DNA of 64,000 nt from positions 124,001 to 188,000 of the forward strand of contig BCKT01000009.1 of NCBI GenBank assembly GCA_003116875.1. Reading direction: 5' to 3'. Below are positions 13,359-22,920 of this stretch, piece by piece. The notes beneath the pieces are model-generated. The model saw only the letters and a list, made by a program, of their open reading frames with translations, did no database searches and was not told where the DNA came from. This DNA is from Takashimella koratensis (Eukaryota > Basidiomycota > Tremellomycetes > Trichosporonales > Tetragoniomycetaceae). Numbering within the stretch: position 1 is the stretch's first letter; each line of letters starts with the position of its first letter. The position numbers and the translations under genes were made by a program.

Positions 13359-14357
13359 TCAGGGAGGCTCGCTCTTGATGTCCGTCTTGGGGCCGGGGTG
13401 GTTGTGATGTATGTCGAACTTGTCGCCGATGCCCCAGAGGTACTCGGTGGTTTCTTTGTCGTCCTTGCCGTCCTGTTTGTCCTTTGCGTTTTTCTCATTG
13501 GCGGTGGAAGCTGACGAGAAGGGGTTGAAGACAAAGCTTGGAACGCCACGAAGAACTCGGTCGAACGCCACCCCATCGCTCTGCCTAACGGAGATTTGTC
13601 TGACGTGAGTGATGGTGAATTCGAATTGTAAGTCGGCGCTGTCGTTGTTCGCGACTCTCCCGCGATTCTCCAACGTCCAGATTCCCCTTTTTTTTTCGGG
13701 CGTCAACTGTGAAGGCATGAAAGGCATGCAAACCTCTATGTTCGTTGTTCCATGCCCTACAGACTGAGCTCCCTTGGTGATCACAAAGACCGTTTTCCCA
13801 CGAGGTGAAACGGTCGCGCTCGGTTCACATTCTTCCAACAGCGGAGAAACGTCGAGGGTGCAATGCACTTGGAATGCAGCCTGACATCTGGTACCTCCTC
13901 CGTCTTCGCGCCAAGGCTCACCCACAAACGTTGTCCAAATCCGTCCCAAGCTCATACCCTCCTGCTCTGTGATCATCGGTGTGTCTTGAGCGGGGCTGAG
14001 GAAGTCCTGGAGACTTTGGGGAGCGACGAAATGGATCCAATCGAGAGGCGGCAAGCAGTCGACGCTACCAATTCCGACACTGGTGGCTCTCAGGCTCACC
14101 ATGGGTCGAAGTACTTCACCACACATCATCCGTACCTCCCCAGGCGAGACCGAAACGGTGTCTCCGGCACTTTGAGAAGGGTAAAGTTTGAAGAGCCGCC
14201 CATCGCCGGCAAAGCGTCCGGTGGTCGAGATCTGATGCATTTCGCACTCGGTCATTGGCTTGCTGTAGTTGGCGGGAAGGCCAATGGTGTATTGACACCC
14301 CACCCTTCGCATTTCCTTGTTCGAAAGGCCGGCAGAGGTCTCGGGGTTCATCGACAT
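13359..14357 (-). CDS. Orphan protein, family B copy 1 (332 aa)
   Basis: Single-exon gene, ATG at 14357 (MSMNPETSAGLSNKEMRRVG) to TGA at 13359. I do not recognise a characterised family. It has no signal peptide or membrane helix that I can see. Visible segments are YTIGLPANYSKPMTECEMHQ near the N-terminus, a central TRCQAAFQVHC, then KTVFVITKGAQSVGHGTTN, and a Lys/Asp/Glu-rich tail (ANEKNAKDKQDGKDDKE). It is clearly homologous to the broken copy at 15382-16580. The N-terminal block, the block LPPLDWIHFVAP/NPPLEPLNTFGT and the core [VI].KG.QSV.H align. It is the first of a run of minus-strand orphans. The core also resembles family A (see findings). Function unknown. An intact 1-kb frame next to a decayed paralogue argues that it is a real gene. 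Confidence 0.65.
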   Translation of the reverse strand: MSMNPETSAGLSNKEMRRVGCQYTIGLPANYSKPMTECEMHQISTTGRFAGDGRLFKLYPSQSAGDTVSVSPGEVRMMCGEVLRPMVSLRATSVGIGSVDCLPPLDWIHFVAPQSLQDFLSPAQDTPMITEQEGMSLGRIWTTFVGEPWREDGGGTRCQAAFQVHCTLDVSPLLEECEPSATVSPRGKTVFVITKGAQSVGHGTTNIEVCMPFMPSQLTPEKKRGIWTLENRGRVANNDSADLQFEFTITHVRQISVRQSDGVAFDRVLRGVPSFVFNPFSSASTANEKNAKDKQDGKDDKETTEYLWGIGDKFDIHHNHPGPKTDIKSEPP

Positions 14358-14446
14358 TGCCGAAGTGAGTTGTGGTAGGTCAAGGTGTCGGTGAAAGCTT
14401 GTCGTGGAGGGAGAATGATTGCAGGTGAAGAAAGAGCACAGCAAGA

Positions 14447-14472
14447 GGGGGGGNNNNNNNNNNGGGGGGGGG
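14447..14472. other. Poly-G tract with 10-N gap
   Basis: Seven G, N at 14454-14463, then nine G. It lies about 90-115 bp upstream of the start of the family B copy 1 gene, so the promoter spacing of that gene is uncertain. Confidence 0.9.
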
Positions 14473-14559
14473 CACGAGAACTAAATACCTGCGTGTGTCC
14501 CATGTTGCCCCGGTTGGGATGAGCACGCCATTCCTGCTGCTATTTCACACTCGAGTTTC

Positions 14560-14877
14560 TCAAAGGGCATAAAGGACAGGCGCGCGGACAGAGCACTGCG
14601 AGGTGGAGCACAGAGAGTAATTTTTCACCACAAGCTTCACTCCGGCGAAGCCCCACCGCCTCTGGCCGATCGCGATCCATTCACTTGCCTTGGCTTGTGG
14701 CACTTCAAGAGAGTAGACGTCCATGCTTGTGGACGAGAGACATCTGTGGGCAAGGAGGGCGTAAGACGGGAAGTGAGCCGTGGGGAAGTGGAGGACCTCT
14801 TCGTTGACATTTATTTCGATGTTGCGCTGTGTGCTGAGTCGAACATCCCCTTTCTCATGGTTCACCCTTAAAGACAC
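14560..14877 (-). other. Orphan reading frame without a clear ATG, possible exon or fragment
   Basis: An open minus-strand frame of about 105 codons or more ends with TAA at 14560. It has protein-like composition (for example STQRNIEINVNEEVLHFPTA and RRWGFAGVKLVVKNYSL), but its only in-frame ATG is internal (SMDVYSL). It may be a second exon whose first exon I cannot place, or a gene fragment. Its 3' part is duplicated at about 16780-16870: the 16-bp string at 14635-14650 recurs exactly at 16843-16858, and the following bases are recognisably similar. It sits immediately upstream of family B copy 1, as its relic does for copy 2. Confidence 0.35.
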
Positions 14878-15381
14878 AGTTCGATTGTTACTGAGGTACA
14901 GTCGTATATTGGGACAGGGGGAGGATGTTCACGAGAACAAGACAAGTGAAGGAAGGGAAGTCACTGGCGCTGGCTTTATGGGTGTCGAGAGATAAAGTAC
15001 TGTGATGTAATTATAAATCTCTTCAAAAGTAGATTTTGCCGATAGTCAATCGTCGGTAAGTTGGTGTACGGAGAAAATGCATGTATGGCACAATACAAAT
15101 GGTCAGCCTGGGGTCGGAAAGATCGCTCCTCGCTCCTCGCTCGTCACTCCTCGTTGTCGACCTGGGTGTCGTATGAGTACGCCGGAATTTGTCAAGTTTC
15201 CCCCTTGGTTTCAGTTATCGGAGCCGTCGTGATGGTGGGTTTCATCACGACGGTTCCTCATTCTCTTCCTCACTGTCCTCCAGCTCGTTCTCATCCTCGG
15301 TCTCCTCGTCTTCGTCAGCGTCTCAGTGTGGAACCATTTGATGAAAGTCGGAAGCCCGTTCGCCTCCGTCGCTGTCGTACG

Positions 15382-16580
15382 CTACCCCATCGCTGGGTCT
15401 GGTCCCGAGCTTCCCTCGCCGAGGTTGTCATCGAAGTACGGGATAGCCGAGATGTCGAGCTCGCCATCGCCGACATTTCCGTCATTGATCTCGAGTTTGA
15501 TGTCCGTTGTATCGCTGTCATCTTCACCCTTTTCCACACCCACGGTGACAGTGGAAGTGAAGGTGGTGGAGGCGACCTCGGCGGTGTTGGATGAAGAGGC
15601 GACGGCGTTCTGTCGTTGACCAAAATTCCCGGCGGGCGTCGAGAGAAGCCCATTGTCGGGTTCTGGGATAGTGCGCGGAGTGAGGCGGGTCAAGTCCGAT
15701 GAGAGAAACATAGGGTATGGTGGGAAGCCGAAGTCCGATTGAATGATCCACGACGACGCTGGTGTGCCGTCCTCCAGCTCTGGTGTTATAAACACCCGAG
15801 AACTGTCTGGTTTTGTAGCTCGGTGGGTCACGCTCTGCCTTCCCTTGATCACGCTCATGAGTAACTCGCCTGGTAAAGCGAGGCCGCTCTGGCGTACCCT
15901 GAATGTACAACGGCGGTTCGCAGTATATCGAGACCTGAGCCCCCGTTCGCCAATTTCCGCGGTTGAGAAAAGCGTGACGCGCCCCAAAAAGCCGGGCTCT
16001 CCATCAGGACACAGGGTGTTTTTCTCGCAGTCGTGGTGATGGAGGAGGATTCCGCCGAGAGTCGGGATGCCGTCGATTTCGCCAGAAACAGGAATGGATT
16101 TCAAGTAGGAGGTGCGAGTGAGCAAGGTGCCAAAGGTATTCAAAGGTTCCAATGGCGGATTTCGTTTCACGGTTAGTGCGATTTGTCAGGTATTACGGCC
16201 GAGGACTGCGGAGGCGATCTGTGCGGTACCGAAGTACCTCGAGTGACGAGAGCGATCCGAGCGGGGTGGCGCAGCTCCAACCCCACCAGGGGTAGCATGG
16301 GACTGTGACACGGCCAGGGGGAGCTGCGGAGAGAGTGACAGAGGGATATATAGCAGTCCGTAGAGCGTCGAGCGATGGATCCCCCAGATCGAGTGAGAAA
16401 ACCTAACACGATTGATCTTTGTTCGAACTCGAAGAAGGTTACACACACCCCATGGATGGTAATTGCGCCCTCGTAGAAAGCCGGTGGGTCACGGTCGGCT
16501 GGAAGGAACACCATAAGATGATCCCCCGGAAGAGCAGATGCGGAAGGAGCTCCACTCCCAAGTCCGCCGGCCGTGGGCAT
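15382..16580 (-). pseudogene. Orphan family B copy 2, disrupted
   Basis: Paralogue of the gene at 13359-14357. The start ATG at 16580 opens MPTAGGLGSGAPS, then HLMVFLPADRDPPAFYEGAI, aligning with YTIGLPANYSKPMTECEM of copy 1. A 44-bp GTGTGT..TTAG intron (about 16395-16438) would join IHG to a downstream frame reading VFSLDLGDPSLDALRTAIYP, which aligns with the next block of copy 1. The conserved second half (NPPLEPLNTFGTLLTRTSYL to the TAG at 15382) lies in another frame. All three frames carry a stop between about 16165 and 16205, and no AG acceptor there rescues the join. So either this copy is a pseudogene or there is a sequence error. The C-terminal half still reads as ~262 open codons with an acidic tail. 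Confidence 0.6.
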
Positions 16581-16739
16581 CGTTGTCGAGCGTTGAGGTT
16601 GGTCGAGAGAAATGGCGAAAACCTCTCGGGTAGAGGGAAGTACAGAAGAGTAAAAAAGGCGAAAAACAAGGGGGAGGGGGAAAGCAGATCCAACATATAC
16701 CTGGAAGCGCTGTGCTGAGGATCGCTGTGAGCACGCTAT

Positions 16740-16900
16740 GCCTGGTGCTTGCTTCTCACTCGACGTTATCAAATGGCTTGAAAGGATACGCGGGTTGAAA
16801 GAGCACCACCAGGTAGAGCAAGGGGTTTTCACTATCCTGAGTCTTCACTCCGGCGAAGGCCGGAGGTTAAAGGATTTCTACGTGGCTACTGTATACACCA
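16740..16900 (-). pseudogene. Relic of the orphan fragment at 14560-14877
   Basis: On the minus strand this reads FAGVKTQDSENPLLYLVVLF, aligning with FAGVKLVVKNYSLCSTSQCS of the frame at 14560-14877. It includes 16 identical bases (16843-16858 against 14635-14650). Upstream the frame is closed by a stop. The offset to the first copy (2208 bp) nearly equals the offset between the family B start codons (2223 bp), so one ~2.2-kb unit was duplicated. Confidence 0.45.
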
Positions 16901-17047
16901 AGCACACTACTCTGCGCATGGCATGGAGAGTGGCACTTTCAAAGAGATAAGAAGGCATTCATAAAGAACGGTGTATCCACGGCAGAGAAAATGAGATGGA
17001 ACAGAATACGCAGGAAGTGATGATACGAGGGTGAGTGAGCCCGCTGA

Positions 17048-18451
17048 TCAACAAAGCTCGTCAGAGCGGGGCTGGTCGGTGAAAGTTGAAAGGGCAGAAT
17101 TCGCTTCAGCCGACGTGAACCTGGTCCAACGCTCGATGGTGAATGATACCCGGTCGGGAAACGTGATCTCCGGAGGGGAGAGGCGCTTGATGTCGATGAA
17201 CCACACTTCCCTCCGAGCAGCAATCGAGACCGGGATCGCTGTCGGCAGACCAACAGGATGAGCAGTGTCTCCCCCAAAGATTGTTGCGTCAACCCAAGGG
17301 TCGCTGTTGGAAGTGATGTTGGTGGGGAGCAGCGTCGATGAACCAGGCAAAAGGGCCAAATTTGGGAAGTTCGGAACGGATGTGGAAGCCGCAAGCTGGG
17401 AGACGGGACCGAGAGGCGCATTGGGATGGGCGATGAGTGAAAAGCCTCCGCTTTGACCCAAGACAGGCGGGCGTAAGGGAAAGCCAGGGGCTGTGTACGG
17501 CGAGGTGGCGTCGTCAGACGGAACGGAGACATCGGAGGCCATGTATTGACCAAGTCCAGAGAAAGACTGGGTCGGTGAGTCAACAGCGGCCGCCGCCGTG
17601 GTATCCCCATCGACGGAGAAGAGCTTTGGTATGAGCGGCCTTCGTGTGCCTTGCATGATCGTTCGGCAGAAGGTGAGAGGATGCGTGACATGTCCTGGGC
17701 GACGAACCTCGAGGAAAGTCTCGATGGGAAGCCCTTGCATTCGACTGGTGAACTCGGTGGACAGGAACAGCCTGATCTCTGCTCCGACCTCACATCGGGC
17801 GTACCACACGCAGTTGGTGTAGCGATCTGATGCGTTGTTGGGCTTCGTCACGAATGCGACGAAAGTAAGGAAGGTTCTCTTGTAATCCCACGCTCTCCCC
17901 AAGGTTTCGGAAAAGGGTGTGTAGTCGTCCGCCCATTGGTCGTCCGAGAGCGAACCACCTAACAACACGCTTGTTATGAGGCTGGGTGAGAGTTCCGGAA
18001 CGAGCTCACTGCCGTCACCTGGCTTGACGGAGTCAGAAATGACATCGAAACAGAGTCGGTTAACATTGTACGCATCCAATGCCCTCGGCGGTATCGTAGA
18101 CGGGCCGCTCGCCACCTCGACGTCGGAGAGCTGGAAAGCATCAAAGTCTTTGTGACGGGGAAAACTCAGAGCCTCATCGAAGGTCACGTTTGCCGTTCCC
18201 TCCCATCGTTCGTAAGCGTTGACAGAGGGTAGCAGTTCTTGAGGCGGCACGTCTTTAGGCAATTCGCCTCCGGGCAGCACGTCTCCGAGAAGCCTTACCG
18301 TGACGCGGCCCACGGGTCTCGGCGGCTCTTCGCCGTTGTTGGCAGAAATGGCCTTGAGAAATGCTTCGGGTGTCGGGAACGCCGACCGGATTATCGAACG
18401 CCTACTCGATTCTTCGTCTCGTAGTATACGTTCAACATCCTGCTCTGCCAT
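17048..18451 (-). CDS. Orphan protein, family A copy 1 (467 aa)
   Basis: Single intact exon from ATG 18451 (MAEQDVERILRDEESSRRSI) to TGA at 17048. No known family recognised. The N-terminal ~25 residues are charged and likely helical. A GRVTVRLLGD strand-like block is followed by a Cys-containing core (NCVWYARCEVGAEIRLFLST), then PIETFLEVRRPGHVTHPLTF. A long Ser/Pro/Ala-rich segment and a C-terminal block with REVWFIDIKRLSPPEITF close the protein. A TATATA element lies at 18485-18490, only about 35 bp before the ATG. An in-frame upstream extension exists but lacks an ATG. A decayed paralogue lies at 19777-21259. The core motif resembles family B. There is no evident secretion signal. Function unknown; the intact length and the paralogue make it a credible gene. 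Confidence 0.7.
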   Translation of the reverse strand: MAEQDVERILRDEESSRRSIIRSAFPTPEAFLKAISANNGEEPPRPVGRVTVRLLGDVLPGGELPKDVPPQELLPSVNAYERWEGTANVTFDEALSFPRHKDFDAFQLSDVEVASGPSTIPPRALDAYNVNRLCFDVISDSVKPGDGSELVPELSPSLITSVLLGGSLSDDQWADDYTPFSETLGRAWDYKRTFLTFVAFVTKPNNASDRYTNCVWYARCEVGAEIRLFLSTEFTSRMQGLPIETFLEVRRPGHVTHPLTFCRTIMQGTRRPLIPKLFSVDGDTTAAAAVDSPTQSFSGLGQYMASDVSVPSDDATSPYTAPGFPLRPPVLGQSGGFSLIAHPNAPLGPVSQLAASTSVPNFPNLALLPGSSTLLPTNITSNSDPWVDATIFGGDTAHPVGLPTAIPVSIAARREVWFIDIKRLSPPEITFPDRVSFTIERWTRFTSAEANSALSTFTDQPRSDELC

Positions 18452-18659
18452 TGTTGAGAGAAAACAACTGAATGTGTCGACTCGTATATAGTCAAATGGG
18501 CAGTTCACAGAAACCGGCGTCCCACCTTTTTAACTATCAGCGCCTGAGAGTGGGTTAGGCAAACTCCAACCAGATCTACCAAGAAAACAAGGGAGAGTCT
18601 CGTTCACTCTTACCAGCAGAAGGCAAGGCGCAACATCCAAGGTCTCTCGTCAAAATCGA

Positions 18660-18950
18660 CCGCTTACATGGCTGCTGCACAGCACCCCTTCTCGAAGGCC
18701 AAATTCAAGCCGAAAATAGAACGGATGGTTAAGGGTACAGAGCACGTCATTGCGCAAAAGAGTGTGGTTGCCAAAGATCGCGTATTTTCAAATGTGAAGG
18801 TAACCAGACATGTGGCAGGTTGTTCAGAGCATCAAGATACGCAGCAGCTACGGATAACCTATTCTCCAAAGCTTGAGGAACATTTCCGGGTCCTCTCGAA
18901 CACAGATTTAATTGCAATCGTATCTGGTCAAGACGACGAAGAATAGTCAA
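18660..18950 (+). repeat. Dispersed repeat, copy 1, with a 92-codon frame
   Basis: This segment is similar to 22700-22920. Over 99 aligned bases (about 18825-18925 against 22817-22915) I count roughly 76 identities by eye. In copy 1 the plus strand has an intact frame, ATG 18668 to TAG 18946. Its end, LRITYSPKLEEHFRVLSNTD, aligns with LQIAYFPRLEGQFRVLPKTD in copy 2. The minus strand is also open over much of it (ENRLSVAAAYLDALNN), so which strand codes, if either, is undecided. Confidence 0.5.
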
Positions 18951-19776
18951 AAGGGGGATGTTTTCCCCCATCCCCCTTTTGCTCTGCTTCGTGTCACATT
19001 TTGACTGTACAGTACTGTGGTGATTGATCCAGAGAGCCTTCGACCTTGCTGTCCATGAACACAAGGGAGAGACAAAGCTACTTGCACCTCCATAAAGCAA
19101 CGAGTACTCTCTAATGGTTTTGCGATGATGCAATAGGCCGTACCCCAAGCGCATAAGGAGCATACTACAGAAACCCAATTGACAATATCCTTTCTTGGGG
19201 TTTTGGCGAGGTGCGAGCAAAACTTGAACACTTAAACGAAGGCTCTTGAGCGCCGCAGCCTCTATTGCCACTCGTAAAAATGTGGCTTCATGTTGATAAT
19301 GATATACCTCAGGTAGTTACAGTACAAGGGTTCGAATACGAGACTGTCGCGGACACCGGCCTACGCGGCCGTAAACTACCCTGACGGTAAACGCCACCCA
19401 AGGACTGAAACCTACCACATTTGGCGAGAGGTAGGAGTACCCGTAGCCAGACCGTAGCATATAAATACGGTTCAGTAACAGACTCGATACTCCTTGTCGA
19501 ATGTTATATTCTGTAACCGACAATACTTTCATCGTAACTACTTCTACGGTCTACCAAAGGGACCCACCAGCGTTACCCACCATCACAGAGACTGTGTACA
19601 GAAAATCAAAAGACTGGTCGCCTCTCTTCACCCGTGAATGATAAACTTTGTGACCGAAAGAACCTGAACTAAAACGTCATCAAATCTAACGCCACTAGCT
19701 CATCTCCCTTCACAACGACTGGTGGAAGCGATTCTGTCTGGTGCTGCCCTCACTGAGCGCCGATGGAAGCCAATGG
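18951..19776. other. Region without a supported gene
   Basis: A long minus frame (18747-19271) overlaps the repeat but has no conserved feature that I recognise. A plus-strand CATATAAATACGG element lies at about 19457-19469 with no convincing gene downstream. Nothing else stands out. Confidence 0.4.
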
Positions 19777-21259
19777 TTAAGCCCATGACATGTCCGAATA
19801 CGCCTCGAGGATCACGATATCTCTGCCAGATGTAACCGGCGGGACTTGTATGTACCATCGCTCTGTTTCAGCCTCAACAGCTTGGCGGTGTATTTCCAAC
19901 TCCTCTTGAGTCTTTTGTGTCGGGCTTGCTGACGAAGAGGTGCATGGTAAAACTGACGCAGACGGTTGAATCAGAGGCAAGATGCCGGCCGAATTCAGTG
20001 GCATTTGTTCGAAAGACTTCGGTGACTGCCCAGGGATCAACGAAGACGGCCCTGTCGGGAGTGATAAATTGGCAGAATCCTACAGGACTTGATTAGAAGA
20101 GGTCGCAGTGATGTCGGAGGCAGTAGGGCCAATGTCGTACCACAAGAAGTTCGGCGAGGGATCGTCTGGGATGTTTCCGACAGTCGGTGATGCGATCGAG
20201 AATCGGTCGAAGAATCCGGGATAGGACAAGTCATTCTGAATACCTGAGCTCGCAAAGGCATTCCCAGCCGTCGTAACACTTCGAAGATTCGAAAACGCAC
20301 ATGAGGGATCCAAGTTTTCGGGAAGGACTTGCTGAACCACCGGAGGAAGAGGGTCTGGACCCATGTTGGCAAACGGAACACGAGGAGCCGGGTTTGTCGT
20401 AATCGAGTTGATTCCAGCGGTACTGCTGAGAGTCTTCGCAACCATATTTGTGGCCGAGATTCTCGCATCGTTCCGAAGCTGATTCGAGAGGAAGGAGATG
20501 TTGGAGGGTTTGAAGGAAATTCGAGAGTCGTTGAACGTCGCTGTGCAGAAGCCAGGCTTGTACGGAGAATGTCCGAATCGAAAAATCTCGACGAAAGTCT
20601 GAATTGGTCGATCGTGCATGAGACGCGTGACTTCTGTTGATAGCAGCGCCGGAAGGTCTCCGTAAACAGTGCAGGGAACGTTCCACGCACACAACGCCAC
20701 ACTGGAGTCGTCTTCGGCAAAGAAACTTGCAATCGCTTTGATTCGGACTACTCTTTGCCGTGCTTCGGGAAACTCTTGGGTGTAAGGGTGAAAAACTTGT
20801 TCGGAGTGGGAAATCGCAGGGAGAACCTCGAGACCACGAAAGCGCCGAGCTCTGGAAGAAGGGATGAGCTTGAAGGGCGGATCGAGTTCCGGACGATGTT
20901 GAAAGTCACTTCGTTCACTTCGCTTCCTCCGCAGGCGTACTGGGGTAGGGATGTTGGGCGGTCGCCCTCGTCAGATGGCTGATCCAGAAAAAATGATCGG
21001 AAATGACCTTGGCGTGGGGTCGCATATTCGTCGGACAGCTGCACATCCGCTTGAACCGGCCAGCGTCGAAAGACCTTCTGAGAGACTTTGACGAAGCTGT
21101 CGTCATCGGGGAGAAGGATCACCCGACCCAAAGGCGGACAAGGAAGATCATTTAGGATCACGTTTGCAAGATCCTGAATCAAGTTTTTGGTCACTTCGAT
21201 TACGCCAAATCTGCCCTCGACCGCTCACGCATTGCTTGCACATTTTCATTTTCGTCCAT
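19777..21259 (-). pseudogene. Orphan family A copy 2, frameshifted
   Basis: Paralogue of 17048-18451, broken at three places. ATG 21259 opens MDENENVQAMRERSR, matching the N-terminus of copy 1, but meets a stop within 20 codons. The homology resumes in the next frame from about 21225 (NDLPCPPLGRVILL against PRPVGRVTVRLL). It shifts again near 20810-20860. The third frame carries FPEARQRVVRIKAIASFF, ALCAWNVPCTVYGDLPALLS and PIQTFVEIFRFGH, aligning with NCVWYARCEVG and PIETFLEVRRPGH. An in-frame TAG at about 20080-20082 precedes the C-terminal block (ERWYIQVPPVTSGRDI against EVWFIDIKRLSPPEI), which ends at the TAA at 19777. A 37-bp GT..AG segment could in principle remove that TAG, but copy 1 has no intron. 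Confidence 0.65.
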
Positions 21260-21418
21260 TTCGGGGGAGTAGGCTTGGAAGAGGCAAGTATGAAGATGTG
21301 GGAAAGAGAGGCAACAGCCCCCTCTCACCCCTAGATAGGATTTTGGGCCGACCAGTGTCCATAGCGCCGACGCCTTCGTTTTAAATCAGGCTGTCAGTCC
21401 AAAGCCTGCCTCATAGCT

Positions 21419-21961
21419 TTAAGCGTACGGCATTGATGCGTTTGTGTCGTCGAGTATTGGTCCGTTGTTTCTGGCCGACGACAAGCAGCACAGTCCCTCC
21501 CGATAGGGGGTGTAATCGCCTCCCTCGCCACCAGCGCCATGAAAGAAAAGATTCACCTGGAAGAGCTTGTCTTGGGTGAACGCCGAATCCTGCGTATGCG
21601 AATGGTTGACCACCGTCCAGGAGATTGCCTTTTCATCGAAGCGGCCTGGCGATCCCTCGGATGGAAAGAAGGACTCAGCAGCGCTGCGGCGGAATTCTCC
21701 CAGCTGCTGGCAATTGTTCAGTACGACCCGTGTGAATCTGTGGGGCCGGAGGTCAGACGGCCGAGACAGTCTCACCCCCGCAAGGCATGTGAACTTGGAG
21801 TAGCAGTATTCCTCGACTGTACATTTGGGGATCAGGGTGATGAAGATGTCGCCAAAAATGTCTGAGTCTTCCGGTGGCCAGGTAGCGAACTGAGCCGCCA
21901 GCTCTGGAGTGACTGCATAGTGTCGATATGTTGGCTCGACAGGCTGCCCGGATGAGCTCAT
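21419..21961 (-). CDS. Orphan protein of 180 aa
   Basis: Single exon, ATG 21961 (MSSSGQPVEPTYRHYAVTPE) to TAA at 21419. Not recognised. It is Cys- and aromatic-containing (DIFGDIFITLIPKCTVEEYC) and has a Gly-rich stretch (FFHGAGGEGGDYTPY). I see no signal peptide or membrane segment. A TATAATAA element on the minus strand (22056-22063) is about 100 bp upstream, a spacing also seen for the family C genes. It sits inside the A/B orphan block, on the same strand, between family A copy 2 and the repeat copy at 22700. I could not align it convincingly with families A, B or C. Confidence 0.5.
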   Translation of the reverse strand: MSSSGQPVEPTYRHYAVTPELAAQFATWPPEDSDIFGDIFITLIPKCTVEEYCYSKFTCLAGVRLSRPSDLRPHRFTRVVLNNCQQLGEFRRSAAESFFPSEGSPGRFDEKAISWTVVNHSHTQDSAFTQDKLFQVNLFFHGAGGEGGDYTPYREGLCCLSSARNNGPILDDTNASMPYA

Positions 21962-22699
21962 CGTTGTCGACGAAGATGGTGGAAAGGTTGTTGAGGCGGT
22001 AAGACAGAACGAAGAAGGGAACGAACAAGTGGGCGAGGGATCAGATAGCTACACCTTATTATACACCGGTAGCATGAGCGCATGCGCTCAGTCTCGTCAT
22101 GGCTTTTTGTGTCTCAGACAAACGGTTAAAGCTCAGTTCAATGGTGATACTTCAAGGATGGTACAAAGCCCGCTGGTGGGTCGGAATGCCTAGACGGGTG
22201 AAAGGCGAGAGCGACTTGAAACGAGTCGGTCCGCGGAGAGCATGAAAGTCACCAGGCAGCGAAAGCGCTGGAGCATCCTTTCTCCAATTTTCAAAGGACC
22301 GCAAACAACATCCCCAAAAATTATTGACTGCACTTGGCGGCTCGTCCACGAAGCCTTTTGTCACAATCGGTGACTGAAATAGGAGAGTAAGCAGAATAAA
22401 CCGCATTGCGGGCGAGCGTGCAAATTGCAGGTCAACGTTGTCTAGGATAGCTGTCAATGTCTATGGATGTGGAGCACAGGGTTGTCATTAGAGATATTTG
22501 TGTGCGGTCTCAAATGTGTGAATCAATAGGTACTTGTTTACGGTATTGATAAAGTCCACGCAAGCGTTGCTCGGTGGAGAAGGCAAAGGCGTTGTTGCAT
22601 TCCAACCGTCCAAATCTGGTCTCAGATTCAATCGCCGACATCGCCGTCAGACAAGTAAGCCTCATCGAAGGCCAATATCTAGTCGCAACCAGAAAGGAT
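21962..22699. other. Upstream region of the 180-aa orphan, otherwise empty
   Basis: Contains the TATAATAA element at 22056-22063 (minus strand) and short open frames without conserved features. One of these, on the minus strand ending at 22152, begins with a hydrophobic stretch MRFILLTLLFQSP but is too weak to call. Confidence 0.35.
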
Positions 22700-22920
22700 G
22701 GAACCACACGCAGGACAGCGTGTAATGCTGTTGAGGGGATGAGGGTGGGTGGCAGTGCTAAGGACGTTTGCAAATGTGAGGTTGAGGTAACATGCGAGGA
22801 CAAACGCAAAGTTACAGCATCAAGATATGCATCAGCTACAAATAGCCTATTTTCCTAGGCTTGAAGGGCAATTCCGAGTTCTACCAAAGACAGATCTAAA
22901 TGAAATCGTATCTTGCCTCT
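22700..22920 (+). repeat. Dispersed repeat, copy 2, frame broken
   Basis: Partner of 18660-18950 at an offset of about 3990 bp. Relative to copy 1 the plus-strand frame is shifted near 22815. Its right end overlaps the last codons and stop of UTP25 (22896), so the duplicated unit ended at or inside the UTP25 3' region. Confidence 0.5.

Noticed and set aside
17048..18508. Longer start for family A copy 1 at 18508
   Set aside because: That position is GTG, not ATG; the first ATG in frame is at 18451 and matches the N-terminus of copy 2.
19320..19560. Possible tRNA from a GGTTCGAAT-like string
   Set aside because: No matching acceptor stem or anticodon arm could be drawn around it.
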